A stretch of DNA of 49,287 nt from Pyrinomonadaceae bacterium (GTDB lineage Bacteria; Acidobacteriota; Blastocatellia; Pyrinomonadales; Pyrinomonadaceae), in contig JAJTWY010000023.1 of the NCBI GenBank assembly GCA_021463165.1, forward strand, positions 1 to 49,287, given 5' to 3'. The notes below the pieces were generated by a model. It saw nothing but the letters and a program-made list of their open reading frames with translations. It searched no databases and was not told the origin of the DNA. The translations under genes and the position numbers were made by a program. This document shows positions 1 through 8,974 of the stretch, in pieces. Position 1 is the stretch's first letter. Each line of letters opens with the position of its first letter.

Positions 1-1776
1 GCTCTGGTAATCTGCCCCTCCGGTACACGTCGCTCCCCCGTTGGTCTTGCCCGTCGAGGCCGTGCTGAACGTCACCGTCGTCGTTCCCGTCGTCACACCC
101 GTTCGCTCGATCGTGATCGTCGCAGTCTGCGACTCGTCCTGTCGGTACGTCGGTGAACTGAACGAGACGAATGTCACCGGCGTCGGCGATGGTGTAGGCG
201 TAGGTGTCGGCGTTGGAGTCGGCGTCGGCGTTGGAGTCGGCGTCGGCGTTGGAGTCGGCGTCGGCGTTGGAGTCGGCGTTGGCGTTGGCGTCGGCGTTGG
301 TGTCGGATTTCCGCCCGCGACGGTATTTGTATCCGATGCAGAGTTATTAGAGGTAGTCGAATCCGCAACTCCTGTCGGCGCGGCGATCGTCGCCGTATTG
401 GCTACAGTGCCTGATGCACTCGCCGAGATCGTCGCGGTAACCGTGAACGTAACTGTGCCGTTAACCGGAAGACTGACGAGAGCATCAATACTGCCAGTTC
501 CGTTAGCGGCCGGGCATGTACCACCGCCTGCGGCGACACACGTCCAGCTAAACGAGCTAACGCCGGTAGGGATCGGATCCGTAACCCGAGCACCAACCAC
601 CGGATCAGGACCCGCATTTGAGGCAACTACGGTATACGTTGTGGTACCTCCCGGGGTGACGCTAGTCGCCCCGTCCGTCTTCGTAATGCCAAGGTCTGCC
701 GAGGCCCCGGTCGGACTGAACTGGATCGAGAGTCCATCCACACCGGCCGTTCCATCACCGATCAAACCGATAACGGTCGCCTGGCCAGTGTTCAAATTGA
801 TCGAAACGAAGTTAGGCTCACTATCGATAAAGAAGGAGGCGAATGCGAGATCCGTTCCCTGCTGAATGTCAAAACCGCCGAAACCCGTTGGATTAACACC
901 CAAAGGACCAATCGTTGTAACCTGTCCCAGGTTTGGCGACGGGTTCCCACCGATACCGCCGATACGAACTAGGGTGTTTCGCGTTGCGTCAATACCATAG
1001 AGTGTGGCGCTCGCGGCCCCTGGAGTATTGTTGCTGTAAGCCGCATGAACGATATCCGGGGTCGTTCCGGCCCCCGGGTCCCCGGCCACGTAAGCAAGAT
1101 TCGTATCGTTGCCAAGAACGGCTCCGGTCGTAGGGCTGATCCGCCGGTTATTGCCGGTGTTACCAACCTGACGAATAGCATCCGGGACGGGGTTGAAATC
1201 AAATCCGAAGAACTGGTCTATAAGTGTCGTTACCGTCGTGCCCGGGTTGACGTTTGTGACCGCTCCGGTCGTTGTATTCACAGTTACCACGCGATTCGTC
1301 CCTGGAAAGATCTGGCCTGCTGTAGCATAAAGTTGACCATTCGACGGGCGAAAATCAATAGGCGAGAGAAACTCGCCGTTGTCCACGTCGAGACCGGTCA
1401 GCGGAATGGTGTTGATGATGGTTCCAGGAGTTGCAGCGTTAAAGCTGATCAACGAATCAGAAAAGAAATCGTAGGCAAAGATCACAGGGTTCGCTTCGAA
1501 CGCGACCGGCGCATCAGGACGAGCCAGCTCAACGGTCCCACCCTTATCTCGATCCTGATCCTCTAAATACCGACGCAACTTGCTCGGGTGCAGCGAGGAA
1601 AGCCGTTGCGCTACCTCCTGCCGTTTCTGGATCCGCTTTAGGTTATCGCTCTCCGCCGCACGCTGCGCGCTGATGCGCCATGTAACAGCCCCAAACACCG
1701 TAAGACTCAGCAGTACACTGAGTACCAACACCGCTTTCCGGTTGAAAGCAATGACCGAACCGTTTAGTTTTCTCAT
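1..1776 (-). CDS. Large secreted surface protein: DUF4394, DUF11 and Calx-beta domains (3' end outside window)
   Basis: The reverse frame is open for 592 codons from base 1776 to the left edge with no stop, so the gene is partial at its C-terminus. In order: a hydrophobic N-terminal signal or anchor (about residues 10-30); a DUF4394-like region with repeated FDF and VNTTTGAV-type strands; a DUF11/TIGR01451 domain (begins near SADLGITKTDG, with NTATI and DSTTSNNSA); a long Thr-Pro linker; and the start of a Calx-beta domain ending at the edge in TGGADYQ. This layout is typical of extracellular, adhesion-like proteins of Acidobacteriota; its ligand is unknown. An ATG at 1776 has GGAG upstream at good spacing; an in-frame ATG at 1782 is the alternative. 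Domain calls are from recognised motifs, not from a search. Confidence 0.85.
   Translation of the reverse strand, partial: MRKLNGSVIAFNRKAVLVLSVLLSLTVFGAVTWRISAQRAAESDNLKRIQKRQEVAQRLSSLHPSKLRRYLEDQDRDKGGTVELARPDAPVAFEANPVIFAYDFFSDSLISFNAATPGTIINTIPLTGLDVDNGEFLSPIDFRPSNGQLYATAGQIFPGTNRVVTVNTTTGAVTNVNPGTTVTTLIDQFFGFDFNPVPDAIRQVGNTGNNRRISPTTGAVLGNDTNLAYVAGDPGAGTTPDIVHAAYSNNTPGAASATLYGIDATRNTLVRIGGIGGNPSPNLGQVTTIGPLGVNPTGFGGFDIQQGTDLAFASFFIDSEPNFVSINLNTGQATVIGLIGDGTAGVDGLSIQFSPTGASADLGITKTDGATSVTPGGTTTYTVVASNAGPDPVVGARVTDPIPTGVSSFSWTCVAAGGGTCPAANGTGSIDALVSLPVNGTVTFTVTATISASASGTVANTATIAAPTGVADSTTSNNSASDTNTVAGGNPTPTPTPTPTPTPTPTPTPTPTPTPTPTPTPTPTPTPTPSPTPVTFVSFSSPTYRQDESQTATITIERTGVTTGTTTVTFSTASTGKTNGGATCTGGADYQS
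181..306 (-). repeat. (Thr-Pro)n coding repeat, interdomain linker
   Basis: About 20 consecutive Thr-Pro dipeptides are encoded on the minus strand by a GGCGTC/GGAGTC/GGTGTC hexamer repeat, with one Ser-Pro near its left end. It separates the DUF11 domain from the Calx-beta domain and should form a stiff extended spacer. The repeat is prone to slippage, so its length may vary between strains or be collapsed in assembly. Confidence 0.9.
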
Positions 1777-2048
1777 GATCATTCTCCGAAACTCCCCTAA
1801 AATATAAAAATGCCCTTGCGGCAACAATTGAAATGAACAACAGCTACAACATATCCCGTGCCATCATTCTCAGCCGATCCGAGTGACCTTGGTCCCGCTC
1901 GGCTATTGGATAAAACCCTACGTGGTTGCGAGAACGCTATTTAAGTCATCTTATATCAAAAGCTTTTAAAATAAGTCTAAAAAGTTTCTTAAGTATATGC
2001 GCTCGATCTGGACACGTCAATGATTTTATCCGGTCTGGACGCATATTC

Positions 2049-3287
2049 CTATTCTAAGGCCGAGGGAGTCTGCTTAACGGTCAAAAGAAAGACGAAAGCC
2101 AGCCCTGAGATGCAGCAACTCATGAAGAATGCGGACGGGGCCCCGTATTGGTGCCAGATAAAACCAAACAATAGCGAGGCTGGGAAGACGGTTATCCCAT
2201 AGGCAAGGTTATAGAGCCCGTAAGCCGTTCCGCGTTTTTCCTCGGGCACCATATCGGCCACGAATGCTTTCTCGGCTCCTTCCGTCAAGCCGAAGTACGC
2301 CCCGTACATTATAAAGAGCAACCAGCATTGCCAGGCCGAGTCAGCGAGCGCAAAGCCCAAGTAGACCAATGCGTAGATCAACCAGCCTATCAGGATCGTC
2401 GTTCTGCGGCCGAGTCGGTCCGATAGATCACCGCCGAACAGCGAAAACAGGACCTTGCTAAGATGCAAGGTCACCCAAAGGAGTGGGAGAACAACGGGCG
2501 CGATCCCTGACTCAGCCGCTCGGAGGAGCAGGAAGGCATCCGTCGAATTCGACAGGGTAAAGACCGCGATAACGACAAGAAAGCGTTTGAAGTTTGGGTC
2601 AAACCCCTGCAGCGAAAGATTGAGCGGTTCGCCCCCAGCTCCAGGAGGCCTCGCTTCTTCTCGCACGAAGAACGCGATCACAACAATCCCAATGAAAACG
2701 GGAACCGAAGCGAAAAGAAAGACCTGCTGGTACTCGTGGATGGTCGGGTTCTGGGTATCTGCGGCGAATACCAACAGGAGAAGAAAACCCACTATGGGAC
2801 CGAAAACCGCGCCTAGGTGATCAGCAGCACGATTGAAACCAAAGACAAATCCTCGACGCTCTTTGCTAACGCTCGACGCGATCAGCGCATCACGAGGAGC
2901 GCCGCGAATACCTTTACCGACACGATCGGTCATTCTGACCACAAGAACCTGTGGCCAAGTGCTCACAAACGCCAGAAACGGCCGCGTCACGGCGGCCAGA
3001 GAATACCCCAGAAAGACCGGCAGCTTTCGGGAGTGAAACTTGTCACTAAGATAACCGGAAACGAGTTTCAACAGGCTGGCAATCGACTCCGCGAATCCTT
3101 CGATCAAGCCGATCGCAAATGGTGAGGCGCCCAGACTCAACGCAAGAAACGCCGGCAATAGCGGGTAGATTATCTCGCTCGACGTGTCATTCAGCAGACT
3201 AACCAGGCTGAGTGACAAGACATTTCTTGGCAGGGCTTTATAACGGAGCCATCCTTCGTTGAGTGATCCCATTTCCCGACGGCGCAT
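2049..3287 (-). CDS. MFS transporter (drug/metabolite exporter-like)
   Basis: A 412-residue, 12-helix major facilitator protein. Motif A-like loops are visible after the second helix (GYLSDKFHSRKLP) and at the equivalent place in the second half (GGDLSDRLGRRTT), which marks the internal duplication. A signature stretch RVGKGIRGAPRDALIA follows helix 4 and is common in a family of putative MFS exporters annotated as multidrug or tetracycline resistance-like. The substrate cannot be told. It is the last gene of an operon after yacG and a small membrane protein, only 8 bases after the latter. The start at 3287 has no clear Shine-Dalgarno sequence; the next in-frame ATG is 3272. Confidence 0.88.
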   Translation of the reverse strand: MRRREMGSLNEGWLRYKALPRNVLSLSLVSLLNDTSSEIIYPLLPAFLALSLGASPFAIGLIEGFAESIASLLKLVSGYLSDKFHSRKLPVFLGYSLAAVTRPFLAFVSTWPQVLVVRMTDRVGKGIRGAPRDALIASSVSKERRGFVFGFNRAADHLGAVFGPIVGFLLLLVFAADTQNPTIHEYQQVFLFASVPVFIGIVVIAFFVREEARPPGAGGEPLNLSLQGFDPNFKRFLVVIAVFTLSNSTDAFLLLRAAESGIAPVVLPLLWVTLHLSKVLFSLFGGDLSDRLGRRTTILIGWLIYALVYLGFALADSAWQCWLLFIMYGAYFGLTEGAEKAFVADMVPEEKRGTAYGLYNLAYGITVFPASLLFGFIWHQYGAPSAFFMSCCISGLAFVFLLTVKQTPSALE

Positions 3288-3295
3288 CGATCAGA

Positions 3296-3547
3296 TCAGC
3301 GGGGGCGGGTTGGTATGGGCCTTGGCCTCGGCGTCGGTTTTGAGCTCACGGCCCAAAGTGCGATGCTTCCGGCGATCCCGACAGTCAAGATGATCGCTAC
3401 GATGGCGATCCGAAGCCCCATCTTTACCGTCCTTCTTAGGAGTTTGAACACAACGAATGCGGCCGACGCAAGTATCAAAAAGAAAGCTGCAGCGGCAAAG
3501 AGGGCAACTCCGCCAGCCACGGGTGCTACGTCAAAGAGCAAGGTCAT
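3296..3547 (-). CDS. Small two-helix membrane protein, unknown function
   Basis: An 83-residue protein with two long hydrophobic segments (about residues 8-35 and 43-68) and a Pro-Arg-rich tail (PTPRPRPIPTRPR). Its ATG overlaps the stop of yacG as ATGA, which supports a real, translationally coupled gene. I do not recognise a family. It lies between yacG and an MFS exporter and may be an accessory membrane component; that is only a guess from position. Confidence 0.65.
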   Translation of the reverse strand: MTLLFDVAPVAGGVALFAAAAFFLILASAAFVVFKLLRRTVKMGLRIAIVAIILTVGIAGSIALWAVSSKPTPRPRPIPTRPR

Positions 3548-3747
3548 TTGGAACCCTCCTTAAGCGTCCTAACGATCGCTTCGATTTCTTCCTCGTTGGG
3601 AGAATCACTTCCGGATGGAATAGAAAACTCCTCATCCGCCCACGCACCAAAATCTAACAGCTTGCACCGCTCGGAGCAAAACGGTCGATACTCGTTACCA
3701 TGAAACTCAACTTCAAGGCCGCACCGGGGGCACTTCACGACTGGCAT
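3544..3747 (-). CDS. yacG: DNA gyrase inhibitor / zinc-binding protein YacG
   Basis: A 67-residue protein with the YacG zinc site: Cys6, Cys9, Cys24 and Cys28 (CPRCG then CSERC), followed by the family hallmark LLDFGAWADEEF. In E. coli YacG binds one zinc ion and blocks DNA binding by GyrB. Length and motif order are normal for the family. It is the first gene of a three-gene leftward operon. No strong ribosome binding site is seen before the ATG. Confidence 0.9.
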   Translation of the reverse strand: MPVVKCPRCGLEVEFHGNEYRPFCSERCKLLDFGAWADEEFSIPSGSDSPNEEEIEAIVRTLKEGSK

Positions 3748-3855
3748 AAGAAAGGCTAGGATAGCAAAAGGTCTGAAATGGAGCTACGCGAGATCGGCGG
3801 CGAACAAACATCGGACAAAAAACGTATCGGTTAAAGTTGCTGGAGGAAGGGCATC

Positions 3856-4836
3856 ATGAGTGATTACAAAGAGAGATTCGAACGATGGCAGAAGAAGGCC
3901 ACTGAGAAATTTGACGAGATCGATTCGCAGCTCGGGCTAAAGGACAAGATCGAAGGCGGTGCGCGGACTGTCGTTGAGACCGCGAAGACTGGAGCAGAAC
4001 GCCTAAAGACCGAGGCCGAAAGGACTGACGTGGGAAAACGCGCTGTTCAGGTCGCCGAAGGCCTGGTATCAACCGCGGCAGACACGGCGAAATCTGCGTG
4101 GAATGTGAGCGAACCATTACGGGATGCGGCTGCCGATGTTGGCTCAAAGGCGGGCGAAGCGGTTGTGGACGCGGCGGGAAAAGCCGGGGATATCATCGAG
4201 GACGCGGTCGATTCGGTCGGTACGAATGCCAAACGAGTGTCGAAAGTGGTCGGCTTTGGCTCAAGCCTGTCATCGACATTCGACGCAGCCGTAAGATCAG
4301 CAAAAAAGGCGTCTGAATGGGTACAAGCAGATCCCTTAAGAGCCGCAACCACGGGAGTTTCGATGGCTATCGGTGCCGGCCTCGGGGTCGTATTCACGGG
4401 TATCAGCTCCCACTGGCTGTTGAACTCAGCGATTCCGACCTGGTCGGTAAAGAAGGTGGCCCAGGAATTTGATCGTTATCTAAAGCGACGTGAGGGACTG
4501 CTAGCAAACGGAAGGCTCTCTGAAGCCGATGCCGATCGAATAAAATTTGAACGGGATATCGCAAAACGAGTCGGAGCACCACTGCTTGGAGCATTTTCCT
4601 TTGCGTCCGGCGCCGTAATGATGACGAATGTCTTGAATCCGACTACGCTGACGGGCTTTCCACTCGGTAACATCATCGGCGGCAATCCGCTTCTCGAAGG
4701 CGTCTGGTTCTTCGGAAACGGAGTAGTCTGTTTCAAGACCAGCTACGATTTCTTTATGATCGCTCTCGACGGCCAAGAGGACGTTGAGGATATGGTTAGA
4801 GAGATCAAAGGCCTGTTGCCCCAGGCGGTTCAGTAA
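3856..4836 (+). CDS. Membrane-associated protein with an amphipathic, LEA-like N-terminal half
   Basis: A 326-residue protein I cannot assign to a family. Residues 1-150 are highly charged and Ala/Lys/Glu-rich with repeated AADxAKSA and DAAGKAGDIIEDA-type segments, as in late-embryogenesis-abundant or apolipoprotein-like helices. The second half has three hydrophobic segments (near 165-190, 235-255 and 285-305) that could be membrane helices. A good GGAGG lies before the ATG. It is monocistronic, convergent with the M50 gene and divergent from yacG. A role in membrane or stress protection is possible, but is inferred only from composition. Confidence 0.75.
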   Translation: MSDYKERFERWQKKATEKFDEIDSQLGLKDKIEGGARTVVETAKTGAERLKTEAERTDVGKRAVQVAEGLVSTAADTAKSAWNVSEPLRDAAADVGSKAGEAVVDAAGKAGDIIEDAVDSVGTNAKRVSKVVGFGSSLSSTFDAAVRSAKKASEWVQADPLRAATTGVSMAIGAGLGVVFTGISSHWLLNSAIPTWSVKKVAQEFDRYLKRREGLLANGRLSEADADRIKFERDIAKRVGAPLLGAFSFASGAVMMTNVLNPTTLTGFPLGNIIGGNPLLEGVWFFGNGVVCFKTSYDFFMIALDGQEDVEDMVREIKGLLPQAVQ

Positions 4837-4845
4837 CCGGAGCTC

Positions 4846-5871
4846 CTAGTTCAACTGGATCGGAAACGGAACAAAACTCAAAGCAAATATAACGAGTGTG
4901 ATGAACGCAACGACTTTCCTCTTCGCATCGAGCGGCGTTTCATCGAACGGTCGCGGATGACGGATCCGCATCATGATCGCAAGTATCAGTGCGATCAAAA
5001 ATCCGCTTGGACTGCCGTAATAATATAGGCCGAAGATCGACAGGACAGCCATTGTTGGAAAGGCGATACGGCCTGTCCAATGGTGGACCTTCTCTCCAAA
5101 AACCGCATAGATCGCATGTCCGCCGTCAAGCTGCCCGGACGGTATCAGATTTAGCGCCGTTACCAGCAGCCCGACCCAAGCAGCAAAATAAAACGCATTG
5201 CCAAAGCTCACTGCCGGATCGTGACCCAGAACATATCCCAAAAGCCTCATCAGCAATGGATCAGAAAAGACCAAACCGCTTGAGGTCGAGAGATGGTCAA
5301 CAGGCGCGGGCTCCATATTGACGATCCCCGTGATAGCAACTGGAAGCAGGGCAAGGAAACCCGCGATCGGGCCGGCCACGCCTATGTCGAAAATCGCCCG
5401 CCGCGACGGCATCGGCGACAGGATCTTGATAAAGGCTCCGAAAGTGCCTGCCGGCCCGACCATCGGCGGTGTAGGGATAAAAAACGGGAGCGTGGCATCA
5501 ACCCGATAGATGCGGCACGCAATGTAGTGTCCCATTTCATGACTGATCAAGATGAACAGCAGTGAGATCGAAAAACTCAAGCCGTAGGTCAATTGGCCGG
5601 GCTCGTTAAATAACGCCGTAACCGCCCCCCCGAGCAGTGTCAGATATTTGCCTGGCAGCAAAATCAAAAGATCGATCAGTTCCCCGAAACTGCCCGGGTC
5701 GGCACTGTCAGGCAGCGTATTGTAAGGTCCGAAGGGAAAGATCGAACCCGCGATCGTGACCGTGCAAAAAGTCAGGAACAAGAGGAGAAAATGTTTTATC
5801 CACGCACACGCCGTTGGGCGAAACGACGGTGGATCTTGAAAATAGGGTTCAAACGTTTCCTGCTCTGTCAC
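4846..5871 (-). CDS. Site-2-protease-family (M50) intramembrane metalloprotease
   Basis: A 341-residue polytopic membrane protein. The zinc motif HEMGH lies at residues 111-115 at the start of a hydrophobic segment. The third ligand motif lies in NLIPSGQLDGGH (Asp249), the S2P-family equivalent of the NPDG motif. The region FIPTPPMVGPAGTFGAFI is typical of the sterol-regulatory S2P-like subgroup found in many bacteria. It probably cleaves membrane-embedded substrates; the substrate is unknown. The start codon is GTG at 5871. Its 3' end converges on the gene at 3856-4836 with a 9-base gap. Confidence 0.88.
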   Translation of the reverse strand: MTEQETFEPYFQDPPSFRPTACAWIKHFLLLFLTFCTVTIAGSIFPFGPYNTLPDSADPGSFGELIDLLILLPGKYLTLLGGAVTALFNEPGQLTYGLSFSISLLFILISHEMGHYIACRIYRVDATLPFFIPTPPMVGPAGTFGAFIKILSPMPSRRAIFDIGVAGPIAGFLALLPVAITGIVNMEPAPVDHLSTSSGLVFSDPLLMRLLGYVLGHDPAVSFGNAFYFAAWVGLLVTALNLIPSGQLDGGHAIYAVFGEKVHHWTGRIAFPTMAVLSIFGLYYYGSPSGFLIALILAIMMRIRHPRPFDETPLDAKRKVVAFITLVIFALSFVPFPIQLN

Positions 5872-5969
5872 TTCAAAAAAAGATCGCAGATCGTGCCAGT
5901 GTCTAGCCTGGTTTCACGAATCTACGACCAGAATACCTACAAAACTATACTAGATATCCTTTAACCAAA

Positions 5970-6245
5970 CTAATCGACTGCCTTGGCCGAAAGTTCTTTC
6001 CCAGGCTTGAATCGGATCGTCTTCCCAGCCGGTATCGGAACCTCCTTACCGGTCCGGGGATTACGTCCGACACCTCGTTTGCGGGCCTTTACGACAAATA
6101 CACCAAATCCCCGAAGCTCGATGCGCCGCCCATTCGCCAGGGCGTCTTTCATCGCGTCAAAAAGCGAATCTACTACCTGCTCTGCTTTCTGCTTCGGAAC
6201 GCCCGTTCGGTCAGCGACGAGATTAACAATGTCAAGCTTGATCAT
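5970..6245 (-). CDS. HU-family DNA-binding protein
   Basis: A nucleoid protein of about 91 residues starting MIKLDIVNLVADRTG. The beta-arm signature GRNPRTGKEVPIPAGKTIRF and the C-terminal FKPGKELSAKAV are classic HU/IHF features. I place the start at 6245 because AAAGGAGG lies five bases before it; an ATG one codon upstream (6248) is only two bases from GGAGG, and a far upstream ATG would add a non-homologous extension. HU binds and bends DNA non-specifically as a dimer. Confidence 0.92.
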   Translation of the reverse strand: MIKLDIVNLVADRTGVPKQKAEQVVDSLFDAMKDALANGRRIELRGFGVFVVKARKRGVGRNPRTGKEVPIPAGKTIRFKPGKELSAKAVD

Positions 6246-6339
6246 CATTTCCTCCTTTCGAAAAAACGGAAACCGCAAGGGAGATAGAACTTAAAGCTGA
6301 GAAACGTGCTTGCATCATAATCCTCTAAATCTACATCTG

Positions 6340-6444
6340 TCAAGATTTTGCGGCGAAGTCGCTGAGTATTTTTTCCGCTTCATTCAGTTCCTTGTCCAGT
6401 ACCCATTCAAAGGCCGAGAAATGGCGGCCAATCACTTCGTTCAT
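6340..6444 (-). CDS. Possible 34-residue small protein
   Basis: The intergenic space upstream of HU holds a short reverse frame beginning MNEVIGRHFSAFEWVLDKEL and ending in DFAAKS. The composition (amphipathic, rich in Glu, Lys and Asp) looks more protein-like than chance. There is no clear Shine-Dalgarno sequence, and the frame stays open upstream into the antisense of the next gene. Treat it as a weak candidate. Confidence 0.22.
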   Translation of the reverse strand: MNEVIGRHFSAFEWVLDKELNEAEKILSDFAAKS

Positions 6445-6499
6445 CCATGGGAAAATGTTAGAATTTGTCCACCGATCAAGGTTCAAAGGACGTCCAACT

Positions 6500-7324
6500 A
6501 TGCGATGGAGAGATCAACGTCAAAGCACTAACATCGAAGACCGCCGCGGCATGCGAGGCCCCGTGGCGATCGGCGGAGGCGGTCTCGGCATCGTGATCCT
6601 GGCCATCGCGATCTATCTTTGCGGTGGGGACCCCAGCCAATTGATCCAGACCGGGCAAAGCCCCGGCGAGGTCCCGCCGCCGACATCAACCGCAAATAAG
6701 GCAACCGCCCCTGACGAGAATCGACAATTCGTCGGCGCGATCATGGGAAGCCTGGAAGATGCCTGGCGTCAGGCACTGCCGGCCCAGAGCCGAGCGCGTT
6801 ACACCGATCCTCAGCTGGTCCTTTTCACCGGGCAGGTCTCCTCAGCCTGTGGATATGCCAGTGCGGCGACCGGCCCGTTCTATTGCCCCGGCGATTCCAA
6901 ACTCTACCTGGATTTCGCGTTCTTTGAAGAACTTAGACGAGAGTTCAGAGCTCCGGGTGACTTTGCTCAAGCCTACGTGATCGCACATGAATTCGGGCAT
7001 CATATCCAAAACCTGACCGGAATAATGGATCAGGTCCAGCGGGCCGGACAGAACAATCAACTTTCGGTCGCCCTCGAACTGCAAGCTGATTGCTACGCCG
7101 GGATCTGGGCAAATTTCGCCGCAAAAAAAGGCCTTGTCGAGACCGGCGACGCCGAGGAGGCGATCCGAGCCGCAGCGGCCGTCGGCGACGATATGATCCA
7201 GAAGCGAACCCAAGGCTATGTTGTGCCCGAATCGTTCACTCACGGTTCGTCCCAGCAGCGAATGCAGTGGTTCGCCAAGGGAATGCAGTCAGGCAGCATG
7301 CGTCAATGCGAAACCTTCCGATAG
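6500..7324 (+). CDS. Neutral zinc metallopeptidase, YpfJ/PF04228 family
   Basis: A 274-residue protein with an Arg-rich N-terminus, one membrane helix (about 22-41) and a peptidase domain. The zinc motif HEFGH is at residues 163-167 and the downstream ligand motif ELQAD at 193-197, followed by CYAGIWA, the normal arrangement of this family. I start at the ATG at 6500, where AAGGA lies nine bases upstream and the protein begins MRWRDQR, as relatives do; the frame is open further upstream but that part looks non-coding. The physiological substrate is unknown in this family. A weak TAGAAT -10-like element lies near 6459. Confidence 0.88.
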   Translation: MRWRDQRQSTNIEDRRGMRGPVAIGGGGLGIVILAIAIYLCGGDPSQLIQTGQSPGEVPPPTSTANKATAPDENRQFVGAIMGSLEDAWRQALPAQSRARYTDPQLVLFTGQVSSACGYASAATGPFYCPGDSKLYLDFAFFEELRREFRAPGDFAQAYVIAHEFGHHIQNLTGIMDQVQRAGQNNQLSVALELQADCYAGIWANFAAKKGLVETGDAEEAIRAAAAVGDDMIQKRTQGYVVPESFTHGSSQQRMQWFAKGMQSGSMRQCETFR

Positions 7325-7328
7325 CGCG

Positions 7329-7850
7329 TTAGGCGTAAGCTTTGCCGTAGATCTCTTTATACATCCAGCCCAGGAAGCGAATTTCTGCGGTACAAAGGGC
7401 CTCGATCCAGCAACTCGTCAGATAGAGGCGCTTCTCAACATTAGAAGGCAGTTTCTGGGAGCGTTCGATCGTGGACGCATCGAGATCGTCACCGAGCTTA
7501 TAGACTTCCGTCAATTCGGTCTTCGTCTTATGCGAATCCTGCAGAGCTTCGAGCAGGCTTGTTATCCAATCGCTCAATTCCGCTTCCGTACGATTGGTTT
7601 CGAGAGCCTGAAAGACGCCTATCGCAAACCGTGCCTCGGCATTTTCAAACGGATATGTATTTACCCCATTGACCTTGTCGTCCTGCTGTTTCCATTGAAA
7701 CACCTGCTCGGTATCAGGATGCCGCATCCGTGCTGTCCGCTCGTCGAAATTCAGAAACCACTCCAGCAGATCGGCCACCGACCCAACGTCGGGAACGCCG
7801 GACTCAGAGATCCTTACTTTTGGCGGCTCGTTCTCCTGCTCTTTTGACAT
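7329..7850 (-). CDS. Hypothetical soluble protein
   Basis: A 173-residue acidic soluble protein without signal peptide or membrane helix. I do not recognise a family. It is mostly helical, with a C-terminal half containing LYLTSCWIEALCTAEIRFLGWMY. It is convergent with the zinc peptidase (4-base gap) and divergent from the TM2 gene. Codon use and length suggest it is real. Confidence 0.65.
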   Translation of the reverse strand: MSKEQENEPPKVRISESGVPDVGSVADLLEWFLNFDERTARMRHPDTEQVFQWKQQDDKVNGVNTYPFENAEARFAIGVFQALETNRTEAELSDWITSLLEALQDSHKTKTELTEVYKLGDDLDASTIERSQKLPSNVEKRLYLTSCWIEALCTAEIRFLGWMYKEIYGKAYA

Positions 7851-7947
7851 AAATGCCGGATTATTTCATTCGAACAAAACTTTTACAAGCTTCGTACGCA
7901 AGCTATAATTCGTGTGATAACGCTATCACCGCGAGAGAGGTCAACTA

Positions 7948-8346
7948 ATGCAAACTCAAACCCAAACCTGCCCGACCTGCCAGACCCAGAACTATCAAGG
8001 CGGACGATGTACCAATTGCGGAACTGTACTTCCGATCAGCCCGATGCCGATGCAGCATATGCCTAACTACGGAGCAACCGACAAACCGCCCGGTGCCGAG
8101 AAAAAGGTCGTCGCCGGCGTTTGCGGGATCCTTCTCGGCGGCTTTGGCGTGCACAAGTTCATCCTCGGCTATACGACCGAGGGCGTCATCATGCTCGTTG
8201 CCTGGATCCTCGGCATCATCTTCCTATGCGGCATTCCCTCGATGGTGATCGGCATCATCGGCCTCGTCGAAGGGATCATGTACCTAACGAAATCTGACGA
8301 GGAATTCTCGCAAACCTACATCCTCGGCAGAAAAGGCTGGTTCTAG
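7948..8346 (+). CDS. Zinc-ribbon and TM2 domain protein
   Basis: A 132-residue protein. The N-terminus carries CPTCQ and CTNCG, a zinc-ribbon pair. The C-terminal half is a TM2 domain: KKVVAGVCGILLGGFGVHKF, then FILGYTTEGVIML and a second helix ending in a conserved GLVEGIMYL. TM2 proteins are small two-helix membrane proteins without a settled bacterial function. GAGAGG lies upstream of the ATG at good spacing. The riboflavin synthase gene begins on the base after its stop. Confidence 0.85.
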   Translation: MQTQTQTCPTCQTQNYQGGRCTNCGTVLPISPMPMQHMPNYGATDKPPGAEKKVVAGVCGILLGGFGVHKFILGYTTEGVIMLVAWILGIIFLCGIPSMVIGIIGLVEGIMYLTKSDEEFSQTYILGRKGWF

Positions 8347-8946
8347 GTGTTCACGGGACTGATCGAGGAACTCGGAACCATCGCTGACGTCGGATCTTTA
8401 GCCGATGGGCGCCGAATTCGCGTTGCTGCCTCGGTGGTGACCTCCGACTTGAAGAATGGCGACTCGATCGCCGTCAACGGTGTCTGCCTGACCGCGTTGG
8501 ATGTCCACCGGTCAGGCTTTTTTGCCGATATCTCGCCCGAAACCCTTTCCCGCACGACCCTCGGAAAGCTTGGTGCCGGCGCACGCGTAAATCTGGAGCG
8601 TTCGGTAACGCCAAATACGCGGCTCGGCGGACACATTGTCCAGGGGCACGTTGACGGGTGCGGCGAGTTTCTCGCTGCCGAGGCCAACGGTGATTTCTGG
8701 ACCGTTACCGTCGGCTTTCCCCGCGATCTTGGGCGCTATTTCGTCCACAAAGGGTCGGTCGCTGTCGATGGCATTTCGCTCACAATCGCTGAACTCAACG
8801 AAACTAATTTTCAAATAGCTGTCATCCCGAAAACATGGGAAATGACCGATCTTTCTACTCTCAAACAAAGCGACAGCGTCAATCTCGAAGTTGACGTTAT
8901 CGCAAAATATGTCGAGCGGATGCTGCAGTTTCGACCAATTCAATAG
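8347..8946 (+). CDS. ribE: Riboflavin synthase, alpha chain
   Basis: A 199-residue protein with two lumazine-binding repeats. The first repeat carries [23 protein letters not shown] and [11 protein letters not shown]; the second carries [12 protein letters not shown] and [10 protein letters not shown]. The enzyme dismutates two 6,7-dimethyl-8-ribityllumazine molecules to riboflavin. The start is GTG at 8347, forced by the conserved FTGLIEE start, and touches the stop of the TM2 gene (TAGGTG), so translation is probably coupled. No other riboflavin gene is nearby. In many databases this gene is called ribC or ribE. Confidence 0.93.
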   Translation: MFTGLIEELGTIADVGSLADGRRIRVAASVVTSDLKNGDSIAVNGVCLTALDVHRSGFFADISPETLSRTTLGKLGAGARVNLERSVTPNTRLGGHIVQGHVDGCGEFLAAEANGDFWTVTVGFPRDLGRYFVHKGSVAVDGISLTIAELNETNFQIAVIPKTWEMTDLSTLKQSDSVNLEVDVIAKYVERMLQFRPIQ

Positions 8947-8974
8947 CCGTACCGGCCAGATCCGAGCATTCGAT

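Noticed and set aside
41..865. Forward frame with a long Val-Gly repeat
   Set aside because: It is the antisense reading of the Thr-Pro repeat in the real minus-strand gene, which is open over the whole 1776 bases and has recognisable domains.
1860..2048. Riboswitch or small RNA in the gap upstream of the surface protein
   Set aside because: Only short, weak inverted repeats (CCGAG/CTCGG) were seen and no known aptamer core could be recognised.
6392..6499. Upstream extension of the zinc peptidase
   Set aside because: The added 36 residues lack family likeness and a ribosome binding site, while 6500 has AAGGA at good spacing.
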